In this document: positions 7,882-19,030 of the stretch, piece after piece
How the letters are laid out: every line of letters begins with the position of its first letter
Numbering within the stretch: the stretch's first letter is position 1
Origin: an uncultured Ureaplasma sp.
GTDB taxonomy: Bacteria; Bacillota_I; Bacilli_A; Mycoplasmatales; Mycoplasmoidaceae
DNA: 19,116 nt
NCBI GenBank assembly: GCA_902782585.1
Contig: CACZNK010000007.1
Coordinates: 1 to 19,116 of the forward strand
Direction of reading: 5' to 3'
The notes under the pieces: model-generated
The model's input: only the letters and a program-made list of their open reading frames with translations
What the model was told of the DNA's origin: nothing
Databases searched by the model: none
Translations under genes and position numbers: made by a program

Positions 7882-10800
7882 ATGATTAACTTGTTAAAAA
7901 ATGTCGCAAGATCATTTAAAAAAAACAAACTATCAATTTGTGGTTTGTCTTTTTTAGTTTTTTTATCAGTTGGTATATATACCGCTTTGTCCGGGACTAC
8001 AAGTGCCATCAATAAAGAATACAAATGAATTTTAAAAGAAGGCAATTTACATGATTTTACAGTTTCAGAACTTTATAATGTTGGTGTAGTTAGATATAGT
8101 AACAATGTTGAAAAATTTAAGGGTGTTAATGGTGAAGATATTCCTTCGTGCCTTTATAATGATAATTTGCTTTCTAAGATAAATATTATAGATACTGATG
8201 GAACAATTATTGAAACAGTTATTGCTCCTTATGTTACTATTACAGGAACTAGAACTAATGCTAATGTTTCAATTTCATATACAGTTGATGTTTCTAATTG
8301 CGATGATAATGCTTCATTAAAGAATTTTTACTTAGATAGCTGAATTAGTCATTTAAATAATCCTTCATCAATTGATACATGGACTAATCATATTGAATAT
8401 TTGCAACCAACAATAAGTTATCAAATAAAAAATTTAAATGTGAAAACATTTACATATTTTACTGAAACACAAAAATCTTATGGTAAAGGATCTAATGATT
8501 ATGTTGAGTTATCAAAAGCTGATTATGATTCATATTATAATGCATTGAAAATTAATGATAATACACAAAAAATTTTATTAGCACATGCCAATGATTTATA
8601 TTCAATTATTGGTCAAGAAAATACATTGATGAGTCAATATTTAAGTAATATATTAGGAGTTAGTGAATTTCGTAATTTTACATCATTAAATATTGACAAC
8701 TCATCTGATAATATTTATTACAAAGTAATAAAATCAAATCCAACTGACATAGTTGATTCATTAGTATCAATTGATCCCAATAATGGAATAAATAAAACAC
8801 AATGAAATAATTTTGATGTAAAAGATTGTACATTTAATGTTTTAGATTTTAAATCAAATGATAATTGGAGTTTAAACCAAACATTAAAATATATACCTAA
8901 TCAAATATCTGATGGTTTTGACATTCATTATATTGAAAAAATTTATTTATTAAACAAGGGCGATTGAACTGAAATTCCATCTGATTTTAACAAAATTATA
9001 GATAATTCACCATTACCAACTAATAATGAAGAATGTCAAAATTGGTGGGATACCAAGAAAAAGTTATTAACTACATGGTGAAACTATGAAAATAATAATC
9101 AAGAACAAGTATATTGTAAGGATGATAGAGTTACAATTCAATGAACTAATTCATTTGGTAGTCCAAGTGCTTGATCAATTAGCAACTGAACATCACATTT
9201 TGCTGTAGTTAATCCAGAGTTTTTAAAAGAAAATAATTTACATACATTAGATCCATCTACATATAATGAAATGGAATCTTATAAACAATATGCTAATAAT
9301 AATCCAAGCATAACTGATCAAAAAATGTTATTTATTGGCTGAATAAATAGTTTAAATTACCCTGATTTTGAAAATTGATTTGAATCAATTTATCAAAATC
9401 CTAAATATAAAAATCAATTTATTATTCCTGGTGGTGCATCCCCATACTTAATTATTGGTAGTGGAATTACACCTGATTTTATTTATCCAATTGTTTCAAT
9501 GGAAAAATTAACCCCAAACCCAAAGAAAGAATGTATTTACTTTGTAAATGATGCTGGTTATGGGAGAATATTTGATTCATTTAGAAATAATTTAAATGAA
9601 AATTACATTGTTGGTAAATTTACATCAAATAATAAAAAAATTCAACAAGAAACATTAAATAAGATTAATGAATATGCTGCAAGTAAAATGATTTATCCTA
9701 AAGGGATAAAAGCAGCTTATTTTAGTACAGATATGAATAATGTCTTAAATGCAAGTTCATTTAGAATTTCATATATTCCTAAATTTATTAACATAATTAA
9801 TTTGACTTCAATAAGTTTAACATTATTTATCATTTTATTAAGTTTAGTCATTTGTGCAATTGTAATTCATCGTTATATTACTAATCAACAATCGACATTA
9901 GGAATAATGAGAGCTAATGGTTTTTCAACAAAACAAATTGCTACATCAATGTTACCATTTGCAATGACACCTACAATTATTGGAGTATTATTAGGTGTAA
10001 TAGTTGGGACATTACTTGAATTAACTGTTTTAAGTTTATTCTCGAATTATTGGATGCTGCCAACAAAATTATTAGGATTTAATTGAATTGGTTTTGTTAC
10101 AATTTTATTTATTTCTTTAGCAATCTTTATTTCAACTGTATACTTCACTTCTTTATATGTATTAAGAAAGAATACAGTTGATTTAATGAAGTGCGATAGT
10201 CAAAACAATCCAAATCTAATATCAAGATCGGTGAAAAAAGTATTTGGTAAATTTGGCATTATGACCAAATTTAGAGTATCAGTAGCTTTTAATTCAATTT
10301 GAAAGTTAATTGTGCTTGTAATAATGACTTCATTATCATTATCTACACTTATGTTTACTTTTTCAATTAGTGGTAAATTTAAAACTTCAACAAGTCTAAC
10401 AAATAAAAGTCGTGGTTATAATTATGCTGTTGATTTAATTACTCCTACAACTCAAGGTGGTCAATATATTGGTGTAAATTTTGATAAAACAAACAATAAT
10501 TCATTTGGCTTTGCTGGTGTAAGTGGATTTAATCAAGCAGGTAGTGATTCAAGAGATATTAATTATGTTCAATCTTTATATTATGGTGATTGTTCTGAAG
10601 TTGATATGAAAATTAGTGGTAAACTTCTTTCAGAAATTTCACATATAACATTACCTGGAATTGAATATCGACCTAATGCAAATGGATTTAGTAAAGGGTT
10701 TTTACCAAAAAAAGAAGATTCTAATGGCAATGAACATAATTTAAATTATTTTTTAAATAAGAAATATTATTTTTCATCAATGTTATCTAATTATTTAAAT

Positions 10801-12939
10801 GTTACATCATCCGCAGATATTGATTTCGAGACCGAGGGTGCAAACAAATATTTAGAAACTTATTATAACTCAATGATGTCAAGTTCACAAGATACACTTC
10901 ATTCAAATTTATTTATACCTTTTATGGGTGATTCTTTTGGACAACAGACAGATATCTTTTACCTAAAAGATAGAATGTTAACTAATAGCACATTAAATTA
11001 TTTTTTAGGTTCATTAGGAATAGAGTCAAATCCATGAGATATTGCAGCATCTTTGATGCCAGATAATAATAAAAAACTTCTTGAAAAAGCAAATGTTGAT
11101 TTTGTAAACTTCATAGCTAATGCTATTTATTATCAAGAAGGTCAATCAAGTACAAATTATAAAGAGTTACATGATTTATTTGTAAATGCTAATGATGGTG
11201 ATGAAGAATTGTCACTTTATAAAGAATTTATTAAAGCATTAGAATCAGATCCAACTCAATATATCATAAATACAGCTACTGCTGTTGGTGATAATATTGA
11301 TCCATCATCTGATCAATCTTTTCTAAATGTTGCAATGCGTCCGTCATTTTTAAATTTATTAACTACAGCATATGCATATACTGATTGTGCAGAGAAAGAT
11401 TATTATATAACTTATAACACCATTCCAATGCTAAAAGAAGATGAAACTTATACATGAATTGATGCAAGTGTTGCTTCTGATAATGCATCTGCAAAAATAA
11501 TGGGTATCAAAACCGGTGAACAAACATCAAAATATATCAATTTATTCGATCAACAAAAAAATAATTTAAATGATGGTGATAATAGTTTAATTAGATATAC
11601 AAAAGAACAATTTAAAGAGGATTACAAAACATCAGATAATTCATGAAATTATAACTTTGATAAACCATTTCCGATTATTGCTAATGCTTATGCAGCACAC
11701 AAATATAATTTAAAAGTTGGTAGTGAAATTTCATTTTTTATCAATAATAGAATTGATCGCTATTTAGATGAAATTAATAATTCTTCATTATTAAAACATA
11801 TTGCTAAATTTAAAGTTGTAGGGATATGTACAACATACGAAGGACAAGAATACTACATTGATCAAGATGTGGCCAATTTATTATTAGGATTAAAAACACA
11901 TTTATGAGATGGTGAAAAAGATGGAAGAAATCTATGTATCCAATCAAAATATCAACCTAACCATTATTATGCCTATGAATATGAATCATTAGAAAATCCA
12001 TTATGTGAATTTAATGATAGTCTTTTTAAACCATTTGATAAAAAGGGAATAAATGTTCCATGTGGTAATGACATGTTAATCAATTTAAATGATTATGAGG
12101 ACCAAATGTATGATAGTGGATATAATTTAACTCCTTATGGATTTAATGGTGTGTTTACTAAATCAATGAATGGTGGACCAATATTAACTAAAGGTGTAAT
12201 TCTATATTCAACTACAGGATTATATCCTGGTAATGACAAATTAACATCAGAGGTTACTACACAATTACTTTCATATGGTGCAAATTTAGAATTATTACGA
12301 CGTGTAACACTAAATGGTGATTTATCTAATGAATTATCAAAAAAGATTTCCAATGCATATAATGATTGGATTAATGCACCTAATAATGAAAAAGAACAAA
12401 AACATAAAATATTAGAATCTTATGCCCCTGAAGCAGTTAATCTTATTCATGATTACTTTGGTGATCAAGCATATACACTTGTTGTTGCTAATGTTTCAGA
12501 TGCATTTTCATCACAATTAATTTATGATCATCTATCAAGTACTATTTCTAATATTACATATGCTGTTATTGCTGTAGTTTCATTAATGGTTATTATTATT
12601 GTGGCATTAATTACAAATATGGTTATTAATGATTCAAAACGATTAGCATCATTATTAAAAGCACTTGGATATACTGATGGGGAGAATGCAAGTTCATTCT
12701 TAGCTATATACATACCAGTGATTATTTTCAGTTTAGGTATTTCCCTATTATTATCTTGAGGTTTGATTACTATATATAACTCATTAATCTTTAATGGTAT
12801 GAGTATATGATTAAATACTCAAATTAAGTGATATAACTATTTAATCTCTGCAGCACTAGTTAGTGTGATATTTGGAGTATCAGGATTAAATTCAGCAATA
12901 TTACTAAAGCATACATCATTAGTTGATTCAATTAAATAA
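7882..12939 (+). CDS. Giant FtsX/MacB-type ABC transporter permease
   Basis: This is a 1685-residue membrane protein, continuous once many UGA codons are read as Trp. One TM helix (about 17-37) is followed by a large outside domain of about 600 residues. The first FtsX-type unit has TMs at about 637-665, 685-715 and 733-757, with the cytoplasmic loop STLGIMRANGFSTKQIA. A further TM at about 808-827 leads into a second outside domain of about 725 residues. The second FtsX unit has TMs at about 1555-1580, 1606-1630 and 1646-1668, with loop KRLASLLKALGYTDGE. This gives two TM+FtsX modules in one chain. Such permeases span the single mollicute membrane and, in MacB/LolCDE relatives, transmit ATPase force to the outside domains; the substrate here is unknown. 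The start is the first ATG after an in-frame TAA (7873); no Shine-Dalgarno is seen. The ATPase gene follows 12 bases after the stop. Confidence 0.9.
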
Positions 12940-12951
12940 AGGATATAAAGT

Positions 12952-14574
12952 ATGAAAAAAAGAAAAATTAAGCATATGAAAAAAATTAAAGAACGAAACA
13001 TTCTTCTTAATAAAAAGATTAATGTTTTAAAAACAAAACTTGCAAATTTAAAACTTAAATCTGACAAGATCAATGTTGTAAATCATAAAGCATTCATTAA
13101 TAAAAAGAAATTAATTAAACAAATTTCTATCATTATTTCACATTTAAACAAATATCAGGCAAAATTAACAAAAAACAAGTATGCAATATTTGAATATAGT
13201 CTATATAATGAAAAAATTAATGAAATTGATGCAAACAAACTTTATAAATTTATTTGTTATGTTGAATCATCAAATGCTAGTTATAAAATATTCCCTTACA
13301 AGTCTAATCAAATTTTTAAATTGAATTGATATACAAGAAAACAAATGCTTTATACTAATAAACTATATTGATTACGAGACATACATTTAAGAGGACTAAT
13401 TTTAAAACACAAGTCAACATATTTATTGAATAAACGTATTCAAAAGCTTAATAAAAAATTGAAAAATATAAAAAATGAAATTAAAAATTTAAAAATTTCA
13501 TTTGCTGACCGTTATCATGCACATTTAGTCACAAAACTAGCAAAGATTAGAAAAGATATTAGATATAAACAAAATCAAAAAACACTTGCTGTTAAACATG
13601 CTGTTAAAAAGAAAGAAGCAATTGTAAAAATTAATTTGTTACGATCACAATATAAAAGAATTAAAAATAAATGTTTAAATGAACTTGCAATTAATAAAAA
13701 AAATTATAGAGATTTATCAATTGATAAGAATACATTTATTGTAAATAAATCTAAGATTCTTGATAAATATTATAAACAAAAGGATAATATTCATTTTGAA
13801 ATAATTAGACTTAAAGATGAGTATAAAAATTTCTCAGAATTTAATTCACAATATTTTGCTGTTAAATTAAAAAATGTTGTTAAATACTATAACAACAAGA
13901 TTATTGCAAACAAAGTTTTAAATAATATTAATCTAGAAATTAAAAAAGGTGAATTTGTTGTAATTTTAGGTCCTAGCGGTAGTGGCAAAACTACATTATT
14001 AAATATTATTTCAGGTATGGATAATGCAACTTATGGTGATACAATAGTTGCTGGTGAAAATTTAATTGACTATACTCAAAGCCAATTAACTACATTTAGA
14101 AGAAATAATATTGGATACGTATTCCAACAATATGGGTTATTACCTAATTTAACTGTTCGAGAAAACATTCAAATAGGTCAGAATTTGCAACATACAAAAT
14201 CACGAATCATTCCAATTGATACCATTTTAAAATCTATTGGTTTAGAAATGCAGGCGAATAAATATCCAAATGAATTATCTGGTGGTCAACAACAAAGAGT
14301 TTCAATTGCACGTAGTGTTGCTAAGAATCCTAATATTTTATTTGGTGATGAACCTACTGGTGCAATTGATGAACAAACATCAAAAAATATTATGAATTTA
14401 TTCATTGATATTAATAAGAAATATAAAACAACAATCATTATTGTTACTCATAACTCAATTTTAGCTGAGTTAGCAACAATGGTAATTAATGTTTTAGATG
14501 GTAAAATTTCAAGTATTAAATATAATTCAAAACCAAAAACTGTAAATCAATTAGAATGGTCATCTAAAAAATAG
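12952..14574 (+). CDS. ABC transporter ATPase with a long coiled-coil N-terminus
   Basis: This is a 540-residue protein. Residues from about 302 form a complete ABC nucleotide-binding domain of the LolD/MacB type: A-loop Tyr (312-313), Walker A GPSGSGKTT (340-348), Q-loop FQQYG (391-395), signature LSGGQQQR (442-449), Walker B ILFGDEP with catalytic Glu467, and H-loop His500 in VTHN. Residues 1-300 are a Lys/Asn-rich, mostly helical region without TM segments, predicted to be coiled coil; ordinary LolD-type ATPases are about 230 residues. An AAAGGA Shine-Dalgarno overlaps the stop of the permease gene, so the two are co-expressed and should form one transporter. The ATPase part is certain; the extension's role is unknown. 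It could tether the transporter or regulate it from the cytoplasm. Confidence 0.93.
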
Positions 14575-14575
14575 A

Positions 14576-15472
14576 TTATTTCATTTTAATAGCAATAATT
14601 AATGAATCATTACCTGCATGAGTGGTTAATACACAAGGCATGATTTTATAAAGATATTTGATTTTATAATCAACCAATTTATTCTTAACATATTCAATTG
14701 CGTTATCAATTTGTTTTTTCTTTGTTTCATTTGTGTTACGAATGAACATAACTTCTGAAATATTTTTAATATTAAATTTTGGAATTTTAGATTCAAAATA
14801 TTTGAAAATATGATCAACTGATTTGTTATATGTAAATCCAGTTTTAATAAAATTCATTCCTTTATCATCTAAAGAAATATTAACTTTAATATTAAGAAGT
14901 TCAAGAACTAATGCAGTAAGAGTTTTAACTCTTCCTCCAGCTGCTAGTCGTTTGATATCTTCAACTATCATACCACCAATAATCTTATTCTTCGCATCTT
15001 CATTATATTTAGCAATAGTTTCATCATTAAATTTATTTTGTTTAATCATATCTAAATAATCATTAACAAATCATTGTAGCATTGGACCACCCATATGTTG
15101 ATGAATTACATGTAATTTTTCATAATCATTTGCAGCCATTTTTCAAGTGTTTTCACTACCAGATGTTGAACTTGCAATAGGTAATGCATAAATTTCATCA
15201 TATTTATCATATATTGATTCAATAAGAGTGATTATATCACCAAGCGAAGCTTGACTAGTTACTATTGTGTATTTTTTAGTTGCTATTAATTTAGTAAGCT
15301 TTTTATTATCACAATCTACACCATCTTTATATGAAGTTATTTTTGATTGAACATTTTTATCATTTAAAATTAAATTAACAACTAAAGGTAAAACATATAC
15401 ATCTTTATGCTCTAAATTCTTAAGTCCTGATGATGAATCAGTAACAATTGTTATTCTTTTGGTCTTTTTCAT
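14576..15472 (-). CDS. DegV family protein (fatty-acid binding), copy 1
   Basis: This is a 298-residue protein. The DegV pattern is clear: ITIVTDSSSGL at the N-terminus, VYVLPLVVNL, TIVTSQASLGDI, YALPIASSTSGSENTW, LAAGGRVKTLTALVLELLNIK, and a C-terminal THAGNDSLIIAI. DegV/FakB proteins bind a fatty acid between two alpha/beta domains. In Gram-positive bacteria they present it to the FakA kinase for phosphorylation and use in phospholipid synthesis. It starts two bases after the stop of the second DegV gene, so the pair is one operon. Its stop codon is one base from that of the convergent ABC ATPase, with no terminator visible. Which fatty acid it binds cannot be told. Confidence 0.9.
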
Positions 15473-15474
15473 GA

Positions 15475-16350
15475 TTAAATTTTAAGTTTGATTACTATAG
15501 CTTTTGCACCAGTATGAGCAAGAATTACATTAGGTATGGTATCAATAGTTAATTTAGCTTTTGGTGGTAATAGACCCTTAACATAATTAATAAGTTTTAC
15601 AATTTCAGGATTTTCTTTATTTGATGGTCCAAGTTGAAAACATACTTTTTTAATTTTTTTTAGATCAAAACCAGAAATTCTTTTTTTATATTCATTTATT
15701 ACAATATCGAAACCTTTGATAAAATTTTTGGTTGTCTTAAAAAACTTTAAACCATTTTTATCACACATGATAACAATTTTTAGTCTCATTAATTTTAATA
15801 ACATTGATTTAAAATTTGATACTCTACCACCTTTAGAAAGTTGTGTAATATCAGAAACAAATAAAACACCTGCACATGTTTTTTGCACTTTTTCAATATA
15901 TCTATTAAATGTTTTAGGATTTAATGTATTATTTTTTGTCATCTCTTGTAATTCCATAATATCCCATTTAATTCCTTCAACAACATTTTTATTTTCTTTT
16001 CCAACAACAAGTTTTTCATAATCTTTTGAGATTAATTCTCAAGTATTAGCACTTCCTGAAAGGAATAATGGAATTGGTAACACATAGATTTCATCATATT
16101 TATCATAAATCTTTTCAACTAATTTAATAATATCACCAGCAGATGATTGTGAAGTTGTTACAGTATAATCATTGCTATCTAAATATTTTTCTAAATCTTT
16201 ACCTGTGATATCAACAAGATCACGATAAGATTTAATTTCATTAGTCTTTTTATTTGTGATATTTATTGTAAGAGGTAAAACATATACATCTTTTAATTCA
16301 CTATTTTTAATGGTCGAACATGTGTCAACTATAAAAGCTATTTTTTTCAT
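15475..16350 (-). CDS. DegV family protein (fatty-acid binding), copy 2
   Basis: This is a 291-residue paralogue of the gene downstream: IAFIVDTCSTI, VYVLPLTINI, TVTTSQSSAGDI, YVLPIPLFLSGSANTW, LSKGGRVSNFKSMLLKLMRLK, and ILAHTGAKAIVIKL. The usual TDS of DegV is VDTCS here, so the two copies differ at the ligand pocket and may prefer different lipids. An in-frame ATG at 16371 would add seven residues (MSNIYKF), but it overlaps the -10 box. I prefer 16350, which aligns with the N-terminus of copy 1 and gives a short leader. It is the first gene of the degV pair and is transcribed divergently from ytpR. Confidence 0.87.
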
Positions 16351-16369
16351 AAATTTATATATATTGCTC

Positions 16370-16379
16370 ATTATATAAT
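16370..16379. promoter_or_regulatory. Overlapping divergent -10 boxes (symmetric promoter)
   Basis: ATTATATAAT is its own reverse complement. It contains TATAAT on the plus strand (16374-16379, for ytpR) and TATAAT on the minus strand (16375-16370, for the degV pair), overlapping by two bases. Predicted starts lie near 16386 on plus and 16363 on minus, giving an almost leaderless ytpR mRNA (ATG 16391). No -35 boxes or Shine-Dalgarno sequences are seen for either gene. Confidence 0.55.
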
Positions 16380-16390
16380 ATTCATATTAT

Positions 16391-16984
16391 ATGGTTGCTG
16401 TATTTTATAATCAAAAATTATTAAATAATACATTAATTATTGTCATAAACAATAACAAAATAATTAAACAAGATATTAATGAAAAATTTGTTATTGGTTA
16501 CTATGAAAATAATGAAATTAGTTACATTAATATATTTGAATTTAACAAATATATGAAGTTAAATGAAGGTTATATTAAGTTAGATGAAAAATTATGTTCA
16601 ACTATTAAAAAAATAATAGGAATTGACTTATCAAAATATATTAATGCAAATGATTTTGTTGTTGGTCATATCGATCAATGTGTAGAGATTAAAGGATCGC
16701 ACTTACACAAGTGTATAGTAAATATTGGCAATCAAACACTACAAATAGTATGTGGTGCTAAGAATGTTAAAGAGAATATTAATGTAGTTGTTGCTTTAAT
16801 TGGTGCAATTTTACCAAATGGCAAAATAATCAAAGAGGATCAAATTTTAGGTACTAAATCATATGGAATGATATGTAGTAAAAAAGAATTAAATTTAAAT
16901 GATGATAAATTTAATAATGATGGAATAATAATATTACCATCTCAATATAAATTAGGTGATAAATTTAATGAAATTTTTAATTAG
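16391..16984 (+). CDS. ytpR: YtpR-like tRNA-binding-domain protein
   Basis: This is a 197-residue protein. The C-terminal half is an EMAP/PheT-N type OB fold: FVVGHIDQCVEIKGSHLHKCIVNIG (89-113), LQIVCGAKNV (117-126), VVVALIGAILPNGKIIKEDQILGTKSYGMICSKKEL (132-167). This is the pattern of the tRNA-binding domain found in PheT, MetS C-termini and stand-alone YtpR. The N-terminal 85 residues match YtpR proteins in size (about 200 residues) rather than PheT. Stand-alone versions are thought to bind tRNA, with an unproven cellular role. No Shine-Dalgarno is seen and the predicted leader is very short. The nuclease gene starts 11 bases after the stop, and thiI further on fits a tRNA-related neighbourhood. 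Confidence 0.85.
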   Translation: MVAVFYNQKLLNNTLIIVINNNKIIKQDINEKFVIGYYENNEISYINIFEFNKYMKLNEGYIKLDEKLCSTIKKIIGIDLSKYINANDFVVGHIDQCVEIKGSHLHKCIVNIGNQTLQIVCGAKNVKENINVVVALIGAILPNGKIIKEDQILGTKSYGMICSKKELNLNDDKFNNDGIIILPSQYKLGDKFNEIFN

Positions 16985-16995
16985 AATAAAAATAT

Positions 16996-17850
16996 ATGCC
17001 ATTTACTAAACAAATCAATAAAGATTTTTACATTAAAGATAACCGAATTTACTTATCTGATGAATATTTCAATAAAAATAGGAAATATTTTAAAAAAATA
17101 ACTGGTTCAAGATTTGCATCAATTTTAAATCTCAATCAATTTACTTCTCCAGTTCAAGCATGATGTACTATTGTAAATATTTATAGAGATGAGATGGATC
17201 CTACTTTAGCTAAAGTTGGTACAATCATTGAACCAAAAATCAGAGATTATGTATCAAAAATTACAAACATTAAATTTAAAATATATAACCCTAGTGAAGT
17301 TAATTGAAATGTTTTCGATGATGATGTATTTGGTGGTATACCTGATGGTGAGCCTGTAGATGAAACTGATAAATTCATTTATGATAAAGATTTTCCAATG
17401 CTAGAAATTAAAACATCAAGTGAAGATAAATTAACATATGAAAAAATTAATGGTGTTTTTAGACTTAAAAAAGATAAAAATAATTACCCAATTGTTAAGG
17501 AAGTTGGTAAGAAAAAAGAATCATGATTTATAAATAATCAATTTAAAGTACCTGATGAGTATTGTCTTCAACTACTTTTATATTTGTATCTTCGTAAAGT
17601 TAATAATGGTATGTTTGCAGTAGCATTCTTAAAACCACAGGATTATGTTTTTCCTGAAAAATTTGATGTTACTAAACGTGAAATACATTTTGCTAAATTA
17701 AATATTAGAGATTTTAAAAATTTACAAAATACTATTAATTATGCAAGAGAATGATACAAGCTATATGTAATGGATAAACATTATTCAATGCCATTAGATG
17801 AATGTGATAAAAAATGGTTAGCTGAGGAGTTAGGTATTAATGTTAACTAA
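16996..17850 (+). CDS. YqaJ/lambda-exonuclease-like PD-(D/E)XK nuclease
   Basis: This is a 284-residue protein. The N-terminal GSRFASILNLNQFTSPVQAW followed by KVGTIIEPKIRDYV (Glu79) resembles the YqaJ viral-recombinase fold. The catalytic set is visible as GIPDGEP (Asp117) and LEIKTSS (Glu137, Lys139), followed by a helix DEYCLQLLLYLYLR with the Q-x3-Y element (Gln192, Tyr196) typical of lambda-exonuclease-like enzymes. I believe this matches a mollicute putative-nuclease family known from Mycoplasma agalactiae-type genomes, but it is uncharacterised as far as I know. It would be expected to digest DNA ends. It is embedded between ytpR and thiI and overlaps thiI by 11 bases. No Shine-Dalgarno is seen, so translation may continue from ytpR. 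Confidence 0.8.
17824..17829 (+). promoter_or_regulatory. Shine-Dalgarno GAGGAG of thiI inside the nuclease gene
   Basis: GAGGAG lies 10 bases before ATG 17840, within the last codons of the nuclease gene. It fixes the thiI start upstream of the nuclease stop and implies coupled translation of the two proteins. Confidence 0.6.
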
Positions 17851-19024
17851 TATATCGCAAATTATTTATTTGAAATATGGCGAATTAACCCTTAAAGGTA
17901 AAAATCGTATCAATTTTATTGATTGTTTATATAAAAATACAGTTAATGCTCTAAAACAATTTAAATCCATTAAAATTATTAAGAAATTTGATTCAATGGA
18001 AATAAATTGTAATAAAAAAGATTATTTAAAAGTTCTAGAAATTGTTAAAAGAATCCCAGGTATTCTTCAAATAATTGAAGCATTTAAAATATGAGGTAAT
18101 CAAATTAAACAAGTTAAAAGCGATATTCTAAGTTTAATTAAGAATAAGAAATTTAAATCATTTAAAGTTGTTACTAAAAGACATGATAAAAGTTTTTCTA
18201 TTAATTCAATGGAATATTCCAAATTAATTGGTGAAATTGTTCTTAAAAATATGAAAAATAAAAAAGTTATAATGGATAACCCTGATTTAACTATTAATAT
18301 TGAAATTCACAGCAATAACATTTTTATATTTTTTGAAAGAATAGATGGTGTTGGCGGTTTTCCTATTGGTATCAATGGTAAAGCATTATCATTGATTTCT
18401 GGTGGAATTGACTCACCTATAGCATCAAGCTTAATAATGAAAAAAGGTATGCATGTTGATTTTGTAACTTTTATTACACCGCCTCATACTTCTAATTTAG
18501 CATTAAAGAAAGTTAAAGATTTAATTAAAATTATAACTTTGAATAAAAAACTTGAAAAACCAAAAATCTTTGTTGTTAATTTTACAATGATCCAACATGA
18601 ACTTACTCATATAAGTGATAAATCTTATCAAATAACTTTAATGCGACGTTATTTTTTTAGGATAGCTAACTATTTAAAGAATAAATATAAATATGATGCA
18701 ATAGTTACAGGTGAATCTTTAGGACAAGTTGCTAGTCAAACAATTGAAAGTATACAAGTAATAGAAAATGTTCTTGATAATAAAACAATTGTTTTAAGAC
18801 CTTTATTAATATATGATAAAATGGAGATTATTAAAATTGCTCAAAAATTAAAGACATATGGTATTTCAATTTTACCATATGCTGATTGTTGTGCACTATT
18901 TGTTCCCAAATCACCAATTACAAAACCAAGAATTAGAATTGCTAAAAAATTAGAGTCTGAGTTATCGCTAATTGATAAAATTTTTGATGATACTATAACC
19001 AAATATATTAAAATAATAGATTAA
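17840..19024 (+). CDS. thiI: tRNA 4-thiouridine synthase ThiI
   Basis: This is a 394-residue protein. The N-terminal ferredoxin-like part has YLKYGELTLKGKNRINF (9-25). The THUMP RNA-binding domain covers about 60-165 (LKVLEIVKRIPGI, FKVVTKRHDKSF, DLTINIEIHSNNIFIFFE). The adenylating PP-loop is SGGIDSP (187-193), followed by VTGESLGQVASQT and LPYADCCALFVPKSP. ThiI activates U8 of tRNA with ATP and sulfurates it. The length fits the Bacillus-type enzyme lacking a rhodanese domain (about 400 residues), so sulfur must come from a cysteine desulfurase coded elsewhere. As mollicutes generally do not make thiamine, s4U8 is the likely role. It overlaps the nuclease gene by 11 bases. Confidence 0.95.
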
Positions 19025-19030
19025 GATGTT

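Noticed and set aside
7882..12939. The permease read as several broken pieces (pseudogene)
   Set aside because: All internal stops in this frame are TGA, which is Trp here; there are no TAA or TAG codons and the domain order is complete.
12837..13073. Minus-strand frame with a hydrophobic stretch across the permease/ATPase junction
   Set aside because: It overlaps two confident plus-strand genes and mirrors the Lys-rich coiled-coil codons (AAA/AAG read as TTT/CTT), which produces false hydrophobic segments.
15716..16021. Plus-strand frame opposite the second degV gene
   Set aside because: Antisense shadow; the DegV motifs on the minus strand are unmistakable.
16351..16371. Start of the second DegV protein at ATG 16371 (seven more residues)
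   Set aside because: That ATG overlaps the predicted -10 box, and the added residues have no counterpart in the tandem paralogue; it remains possible if transcription starts further upstream.
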